Shown: positions 53,291 to 64,000 of the stretch, one piece after another
How the letters are laid out: each line of letters opens with the position of its first letter
How positions within the stretch are numbered: position 1 is the first letter of the stretch
Notes under the pieces: generated by a model
Seen by the model: the letters and a program-made list of their open reading frames with translations, nothing else
Database searches by the model: none
What the model was told of the DNA's origin: nothing
Program-made: the position numbers and the translations under genes
DNA from: Capsaspora owczarzaki ATCC 30864
Lineage: Eukaryota; Opisthokonta; Filasterea
Assembly (NCBI RefSeq): GCF_000151315.2
Contig: NW_011887299.1
Span: forward strand, 1,447,884-1,511,883
Length of the DNA stretch: 64,000 nucleotides
Direction of reading: 5' to 3'

Positions 53291-56279
53291 ATGCAGCAAC
53301 CCGCGCTGCCAGAGCGTTGGATTGACTGTCCGCGCTCAGGCCAAGCAGTGCCGAGTGCGTTTCGCTGCTCTCCTTACGCCCTCACCCCGCTTTCACTTTG
53401 CTCGATCTCCCCGCTTCTTCTTGCTCTCCTTGCGTTGAGACGCAGGAGCGGGTCGTTGCTGTCGTCCTCGTCCTCTGTGTGGTCGTCGCTGTCTCGTCTC
53501 GTTTTCTGCTTTCCATCCCCTCCCCACCGGCCTCCGCTCCAGTCCCCGCAGCCGCTGATGCCCGCTCATTCTCGCGCTCGCACCAACGACTAGCACTGGG
53601 CGGTTGGTGATGCCGCTTGTATTCGCGTCGGCAATCTCCGTTCCAACGCGATCACCAACAATACACTCTCAGACACTCAGACACGCTCGAGTCAACGCAC
53701 TCACAATCTGACACACACACATTCTGTAAACCCACAGACACGCGCTTTGTGCCGTTCAAAGTGCCCCTCTCCGAGGAGTTTGATCCGCAAGTGCCGCTCG
53801 ATCGCAGGTTTCATCCGCTCGACGCCCTGTCTAGCGCAGACAGCGACAAGGTACTGGATCGTTATGCTCAAAAGAAACAATACAAGCTATTTCGAATTGC
53901 TCACATGCAGTGCCTGTCAAATGCGGGCTACGGCTGGGTTTTTGCTCCGACGAAACGTTTTCGTCCTTCTTGACTTTACTAAAACCTGTTGCTCCCCCCC
54001 CCCACCACAGCGGATTGGACTTGTGATTGACCTCACAAAGACATCGCGGTTTTACAGCTCGCACGACTTTACGTCTCGCGGAGTGCAGTACTTTAAGCTG
54101 CCGTGCGAAGGGTAAATTTTGGGTTTTGTTGCGAGCTGTGTCGTCGAAATGTTTGCTGTGTTGTGTGAACACGAACGAGAATACTCAACCCGTAACGGTG
54201 CCTTCGTCGACGTAGCCACGGCTCTGCTCCGACAGATGACAATTACCGCGAGTTTGCACAGCGATGCACTGCCTTTCTGGCCCAACGTCCAGACGAGTAC
54301 ATTGGTAAAGCACACAACTTGCTCGCTTCAACCCCCCGAAGCGAGCCAGTGTGTCAACCATTGTCGCAATTATCTAACTCTATAGCTCGTGTCGTGTCAT
54401 GACAATCTCCCTCAGGCGTCCATTGCACGCATGGCTTCAATCGTACGGGCTTCCTGATTGCTAGTTACATGGTCGAAGAGTTGGGCTGCGATCCCGAGTA
54501 CACGCTCATGCAATTTGCGCAGGCACGTCCTCCTGGCATTTACAAGGTTTGTGGTTGTTTGCTTGGTGCGCTTTTCTGCTTGTTTTTTTTTTTTTTTTTT
54601 TTTTTTTGTTGTGAGTTGCGAATCTCTTGCCCTTCCCTCACTCTTCCGCCAAATCGTCTTCACACTACAACCCCCCCCCCGACTAGGCCCATTACATTGC
54701 CGATTTTTGCAAAAAGTACGGCGTGGATGCAACCAACGTTCCCGTGCCAGAGCTGCCAAACTGGGACAACGCCGAAGCGCTGATCGCGGAAGCACCTGGG
54801 GCCCGTGGTGTAGTTCGTCGCGCGGATGACGGTGACGAGGATTCTCGGCGAAAGCGATCGCGGCCCGAGGAGGTCACGGTCGAAGGCGTCCCGAGCGCGC
54901 GTCTGGTTACTGGCGAGGTCGAGTCGGAAATCAAACGCAAGGTGGCGCAATGGACTGGCTGCCGTGGGTTTCCTGGATCGCAGCCTGTCTCGCTGGACAG
55001 CCAGAACATTCACTTTCTTGACAAGGATGACTATCGCTTGAGCTGGAAGGCGGACGGGACACGGTACATGATGCTCATCATGAACGACAGCACCTTTTTG
55101 CTCGACCGTGACGATAACGTCATCGAGGTTGACCACCTCATTTTTCCCCAGCGCAAAGACCCTCATCGCCGAGTACAAGACACGCTTTTGGACGGCGAGC
55201 TGGTTCAGGATGTGTTTAACGGTGTTCGACGCGCAAGGTTTCTGATTTTCGATGTCGTCCTCTTCCAAGGCCAGCAGTTTGGCCAGACGCTGCCCTTCAC
55301 GTCGCGTCTGCAGGTTGCCGAGATTGAAATCTGTGGACCTCGGCAGCAGCGGCGAACTGCACACCCGGACGAATTCGCGGACGAGCCATTGTCCATCCGC
55401 GTCAAGCCCTTCTACCCGCTCTCGGACGTCCGCAAGGTTTTGGCCATGGAGGTAGGCCACGAAAAGGACGGATTGGTGCTGCAGCCGCCAGGCCCGTACG
55501 TTTACGGACGATGCCACGCTCTGTTGAAATGGAAGCCTCCGGAATTGAACTCGGTCGATTTCCTGCTGATGGCGTCCAAGACCCAGGCTGTTGGATGTCT
55601 GCCAGAATACGTCGGAACGCTGTACATGGGTGGTGCGAACGGCTCGATTGAGCAAGCGGGTCGCATTTCCTTTCCGAACGACCAAATGTATCAGGAGCTG
55701 AACGGGCGCATTATTGAATGCCGTTTCAACACTGCTGCGCGGGGCTGGGAGTACCTAAAGACCCGGACAGACAAGAGCTACCCGAACGCCAGCTCGACGG
55801 TGCAAGGCGTCATCCGTTCCATTCGAGACAACATTACAGAAGATATTTTTGTTGGGTACCTCGACAAGCTGAGCGAGATGCGCCGCGGAAGAGATCGCAA
55901 TTCCCGCGCTGCACCGCCGCACCACTCGCAGCACCACCGCAGTGACCCAAATCGCCCTCAGGCTGCTCCGTCCAAACCAAGTCTCCATCAGCCAGCCGAG
56001 CCCCAAGCCCAAGCCCAAGCCCAAGCGCAAGCGCCGCTGCATGGCAACATGGACATGGAGCAAGGGCCGCCTGTGGTCTCGGCAGCTGGCGTGCAATCTG
56101 CTCCACCATCAGCACATGCTGGTCAGCCTACAGCCGACTCTTGGCGCAACACGGCGCTCGAGTCGAACGAGACCCTTCCGCAGCCAGTGCTGGCCACCCC
56201 TGCCGTTCTTCCACAACCGACACAATCGCGCTACAGTCATCGTGATGCTGATGACGACGATGACGACACGGTGCTTTGA
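53291..56279 (+). CDS. RNGTT: Bifunctional mRNA capping enzyme (RNA triphosphatase plus guanylyltransferase)
   Basis: Six exons: 53291-53354, 53738-53850, 54011-54111, 54216-54304, 54416-54546 and 54687-56279, giving 696 residues. The N-terminal half is a cysteine-phosphatase-type RNA triphosphatase: [26 protein letters not shown], then the P-loop [10 protein letters not shown] with catalytic Cys and Arg, and [11 protein letters not shown]. The C-terminal half is the nucleotidyltransferase: [11 protein letters not shown] with the GMP-accepting Lys, [31 protein letters not shown] and an OB-fold end [10 protein letters not shown]-like block. It caps nascent pol II transcripts in the nucleus. 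The fusion of Cys-type triphosphatase with guanylyltransferase is the animal/plant arrangement; fungi use a separate metal-dependent enzyme. The tail carries a Gln/Ala/Pro-rich extension ending in an Asp run. Confidence 0.96.
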
Positions 56280-56491
56280 CGTCGTGTCGCTTCTGATGTT
56301 GTTGTCAGACGACGCTAATTTCTGTTTTGCCTGTTGCTTCTGAATGGTGAACATGGTTTGTCAAACTCAATACATACAAAGTACATGTTGGCTGTAGACC
56401 TCACAACGAAAATTCAACACTAGTAGAGCAACAACACCTGAGAACAAAAACAAAACGGACGGGAGACAGGTACAAATATGACTCGAAAGGT

Positions 56492-57758
56492 TTACTCCGC
56501 TTCCCTCTCTGCAGTCAGCGGCATGGTTAGATCGCTGGGGGTCTCGTAGACAGTTAGTCGCGGGGCTTTGAGTTTGCGAACGACGAGCCAGAATAGCAAG
56601 AACAGCGCTGCATGGCCAATTAGCAAGCCAATATACCACAAGGGTGCCACGGATTTGCTCGTGTCCAAGAAGGAATAATTCCAGCTAAGCGTCAAGATAG
56701 AGAGGCACACAACAAAGAGCAGCACAGTAGCACAGTGAGCTTTCGAGCAGGAGGCAAGCCGAACGAACAACTACAACAAGCCAGACGAACAAATGCGAAG
56801 CAATGAAACAAACAATGCAATCCAATGGAGCGCTTACACGCCAGTACCAGCATAGTACGCCCATGCAAACATGGCGTAGGCAAACCCCCAGAGGCACACA
56901 AACAGAGAATGGGACGGCATAAAGACGAAATTGTTCATGATGCCGTCAACCAGAATGAAGACAAAGTTGAGGGCGTGAATGTGGTAGCTGCTGACGTTCA
57001 GGACGAGGTCTGTGTTATCGTCTCGGACGGACTGTGGATACAAAACTGGGTGATGTTACCAAGGACCAAAGCGATTGAGTCGAGCAGCTCAACTTCCACC
57101 CAACATGAAATACACAAAGCCTCTGATCCAGCCGGCTTACTAGCCCATGTCACAGCATCGACGAGTGTTGCCATCACCAAGCAGATTTCGAACAGCACCC
57201 AAATGGAACGGCGCCAGAACAGTTCGACAGGGGTCGGAGTGTGCACGTTTCTGTGCGACAATGTGTAGAATGTGGCACTCTGCAGCGCAAAATCCAAAGG
57301 TCAGTCAGTCACATCATGCAGAACAAGCAAGCATCAACATACACACGGAGCTGTGACTGCAAGCAGTTTGAGCTGCGTCGGCTTTCAATTGTGTGTGTTT
57401 TACCCCAAAGTAGACGGTGAGCATCGAGTAGTTCCAGATGGTGTAAAAGCTAAAGAATCCACCCTTGTTGCCCGATACAGCCAACGTGTAAATCCAAATG
57501 ACGACGCAGTAGACAAAGCAGAATGCGCGCCAGCTGAGCAGCCATCGGGCCTTGACGAGGTGGGACTCTAGGACGTGGTGTTGGTGCAGCTCCTTCCACC
57601 CGTGCCACTCTGTCACGACCAAAGCGCACACACGAGCGCAACAGGGCACATGTATGAATACACGAGTGAGTACATGCATAGAGTCGCACGTCGATACGCG
57701 CGCGGGTGCCTGGCGACGAAAAGAGACCCGCCACAGCCACACTGCGCAACCCGTCGCC

Positions 57759-57793
<35 letters not shown>

Positions 57794-57962
57794 GGCCGCG
57801 CGTTAGAGACGGCAGTCGCACAAAACGGGAGGCAAAACAATGGCTCAACATCAACCGCACAAGACAAATTGCCTTACGCTTCCGATTGGCGACAAACATG
57901 AGCAGCGCGAGGGCGAGTGCAATGAAGACGACCGTCACGATAAGTCCAATCACAATCTCCAT
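56492..57962 (-). CDS. Multi-pass membrane protein of the Rolling stone / FAR-17a (AIG1) type
   Basis: Five exons on the minus strand: 57962-57878, 57609-57404, 57279-57141, 57045-56838 and 56684-56492, giving 276 residues in consistent phase. There are about seven hydrophobic segments: IVIGLIVTVVFIALALALLMFV, FCFVYCVVIWIYTLAV, TIWNYSMLTVYFGSATFYTLS, WVLFEICLVMATLVDAVTWA, HIHALNFVFILVDGIMNNFVF, LFVCLWGFAYAMFAWAYYAG and PLWYIGLLIGHAALFLLFWLVV. Motifs such as WNYxxLTVYF, LFEIxLxxAxxVDxxxWxILYP and NxHxxNxVFxLxDxxxxxxxxxxxH match the Rolling stone and FAR-17a/AIG1 class. AIG1-type members are FAHFA hydrolases with Thr/His nucleophiles. Rolling stone acts in myoblast fusion. Which activity applies here is unknown. 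Confidence 0.72.
57763..57792. repeat. (CTG)n microsatellite in the Rolling stone-like gene intron 1
   Basis: About ten CTG units inside intron 57610-57877. The minus-strand sense is CAG. Confidence 0.85.
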
Positions 57963-58573
57963 TCTGATTCAAAACTTGGTAGTCGTGCGTGTAGTCGTGA
58001 GGTGAAATACAGACTGACATGAATGTTGAAGATAGCTGTTTGTTAACAAACGTAGATGATCGACTGCACACGGTGAGTCGCTGCCGAGCTCCATTTCGAC
58101 CGCTTCCCAGCAAAACCTCCATTGCTATTTATTTGATTGGTTGCACCCGAGTACCACAGAAGCTCGGTGACTTTATTTTCCTTCTTTTAAAATGCATGAC
58201 CATAAACATCACACAAACGCAACAGACGACAAAGTTGCGACCGCTGTTGAGTTCAGCGTGTTCGGCACTGGGCGCCCCTTTCAATCCCTAACCCACCAAT
58301 ACCACCATGGTTATTGATGCGAGGTCATTGCGTGATTTATCGAGAAAGTAGGAGAGCACAGAGCGCAGCCTGGGAGCTCGATTTTAGCTTGCATTTTGAA
58401 GTCAAAACCAAAATCACGACGAAATACAACCGAAAGCAAAACAAAAGAAAAGCGAAGCCATCAGCAAGATGTCATCTCAACACAGCGTCTTCTGCCATGA
58501 TGAAGCTTCATAAAAGAACCAAACTCACCATAAACGACACGATGTCGAAAATAAAAAAAAAATCACTTTGACG
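57963..58573. promoter_or_regulatory. Divergent upstream region of the membrane-protein and NTPase genes
   Basis: 611 bp without a supported gene. Plus-strand ATGs shortly before 58574 (for example ATGTCG near 58541) are followed quickly by stops and would be upstream ORFs. Confidence 0.5.
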
Positions 58574-62841
<4,268 letters not shown>

Positions 62842-63066
62842 CTGCACTGTGACTGAATGCATGTGTTGTTTGTTTGTTTATATGTTCATTTTTTTTTGAT
62901 TGATTGACTGTTTGTTTGTTTGTTGATGTCTTGTCGTGCGAAGAATGCATTTTTTTCTTGGTATTACGTTTATTCGAGGGTGGAAAAGCTTCTAAAGCTC
63001 AAAAACCACAAAGAGGAAGATCATGATCAGGGCTAAAGAGTAAGTGACAAGGGCAACGTGTTTAAC

Positions 63067-64000
63067 TTATTCTTGCGGATGCAAGTTTGGTGCCGGCGTC
63101 CTGGTCATACGGGCGCCGCTTGGTGACTCGGTTTGCTCATGCTCACCGGGTTTCGGAGGTAGAAGTGAAATGGTGGTCTTCTCTTCTGACCTGACAATGC
63201 ACTTTCCCCACATCTTCGACGTGGGAGAGTCAGCAGGCGGGGCTCGCGGCACAATGTCCTGCAGGGCGCGGGAGTGGACGAGTTTGATGAAGGTGGTGTG
63301 GCTGGGTGTGAATGTGTTGTTGATTTTTGCTTCGCAGCGGGTGCGCCAGATCGCCCAGCGTCCGAGGTGGTACAGGATCGTGGCAAGCGCTCGCATTTCC
63401 TTTTTACGCGCAAGCGTGGTGGGGAAGGGACCGAACAGGAGGGCTTTGTCGAACATTGGGAGGGAACTTGAGTGAGCGTGCTGGAAGATGGCGTTCGCGG
63501 TTTCCCAAACCGCTTGGGCTGTGTGGCAGCGGACAAGGATGTGGTGCCAGGTCTCTTTGGCCGAGCGGCCGTCGTGTTTGCAGTGCGCGCAGTCGTAGCG
63601 CCCAGTGGCAATTCTGTCGTCGTACTCTTCGCGGGAGAGCGAGCCGGCGCGCAGGGCTTGACCATCTGTTTCCAGCCAGTCGGCGCCCAGTCGGTTGGTG
63701 CGGTGTGCAATGCGCCAGAGCAGGGAGGCTTGCTTGGATGTGACTAGACTGGTTCTGATGGAGTTGGCCAGTGATTCGAAGGGCACGTAGCCAACTTTGT
63801 TGATCCACCATTGGAGGGCGTCTGGTCTCGAGGGACGTGGAGTGAGCAGCTGCCTTAGCGTTTTCAGTTTGAGCTTGTGCGATGTGACTTGCAGGGGCTT
63901 CTGGACGCTTGAGTGAACACCGTTGAGGACGATGTTGCTCCAGATGAGGGGCATGAGTTGAGTGCGGCCAACATGGTACAGTTGCTTTCGTGGGAGGAAA
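63067..64000 (-). mobile_element. 3' end of a non-LTR retrotransposon (LINE) ORF2, running off the window edge
   Basis: A minus-strand frame is open from the window edge (64000) to a stop at 63067, so only the C-terminal portion is seen (about 310 residues). It has the C-terminal zinc-binding module typical of LINE reverse transcriptases (zf-RVT): LWRIAHRTNRLGADWL, then YDCAHCKHDGRSAKETWHHILVRCHTAQAVW, given here in parts as CAHC, ETWHHILVRCHTAQAVW. The spacing C-x2-C-x(10)-H-x4-C is the usual one. The polymerase core would lie outside the window. The frame is intact as far as visible, so the copy may be recent. No poly-A tail is obvious between 62842 and 63066. Confidence 0.82.

Overview
This window is nuclear DNA of a unicellular eukaryote. 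Genes are split by spliceosomal introns (GTRAGT-type donors, CAG/TAG acceptors) that are rich in poly-T, poly-A and microsatellites. Coding exons are GC-rich and use G/C at third codon positions. Density is about one gene per 3 kb, on both strands, with short intergenic spaces. The proteins resemble the animal/fungal lineage (UTP15, ERGIC2, NudE, a bifunctional metazoan-type capping enzyme, PDE12, AP-5 zeta), alongside genes animals lack, such as a type III glutamine synthetase and a Crinkler-like NTPase. A unicellular opisthokont such as a filasterean (Capsaspora-like) fits best. That placement is inference, not demonstrated here.

Layout: 0.2-1.8 kb UPF0489/C5orf22-like (+); 1.9-4.9 kb UTP15 (+); 5.1-9.0 kb Spb1/FTSJ3 (-); 10.3-13.3 kb 3-phosphoglycerate dehydrogenase (+); 13.6-16.1 kb double HMG-box protein (-); 17.2-18.8 kb PLAC8-family protein (+); 19.0-20.8 kb ankyrin-repeat protein (-); 21.2-25.6 kb AP-5 zeta (-); 25.9-27.0 kb SRP14 (+); 27.1-30.9 kb zinc-finger/WD40 protein resembling TFIIIC subunit 2 (-); 31.3-34.1 kb glutamate carboxypeptidase II-like M28 peptidase (+); 34.4-36.2 kb ERGIC2 (+); 36.4-37.6 kb NudE (+); 39.3-40.6 kb unrecognised protein (+); 41.0-42.7 kb SLC35A nucleotide-sugar transporter (-); 43.2-45.2 kb PDE12 (+); 45.3-48.3 kb secreted glycosidase-like protein interrupted by a 264-base N gap (+); 49.0-53.0 kb glutamine synthetase III (+); 53.3-56.3 kb mRNA capping enzyme (+); 56.5-58.0 kb Rolling stone-like membrane protein (-); 58.6-62.8 kb Crinkler-like P-loop NTPase (+); 63.1-64.0 kb 3' end of a non-LTR retrotransposon (-), running off the right edge.

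Most genes are unrelated housekeeping functions: ribosome biogenesis (UTP15, Spb1), protein targeting and traffic (SRP14, ERGIC2, AP-5 zeta, NudE), RNA metabolism (capping enzyme, PDE12, TFIIIC-like), and serine/glutamine metabolism (PHGDH, GSIII). Several are divergent pairs sharing one upstream region (Spb1/PHGDH, HMG/PLAC8, AP5Z1/SRP14, TFIIIC-like/GCPII-like, SLC35A/PDE12, Rolling stone-like/NTPase). The right end is different: an AAA/STAND-like NTPase gene with very long dinucleotide arrays in its introns sits beside a LINE fragment, and it is the best candidate for something new. Exon boundaries were set by hand from reading frame, splice dinucleotides and remembered family sequence; no alignment was run.
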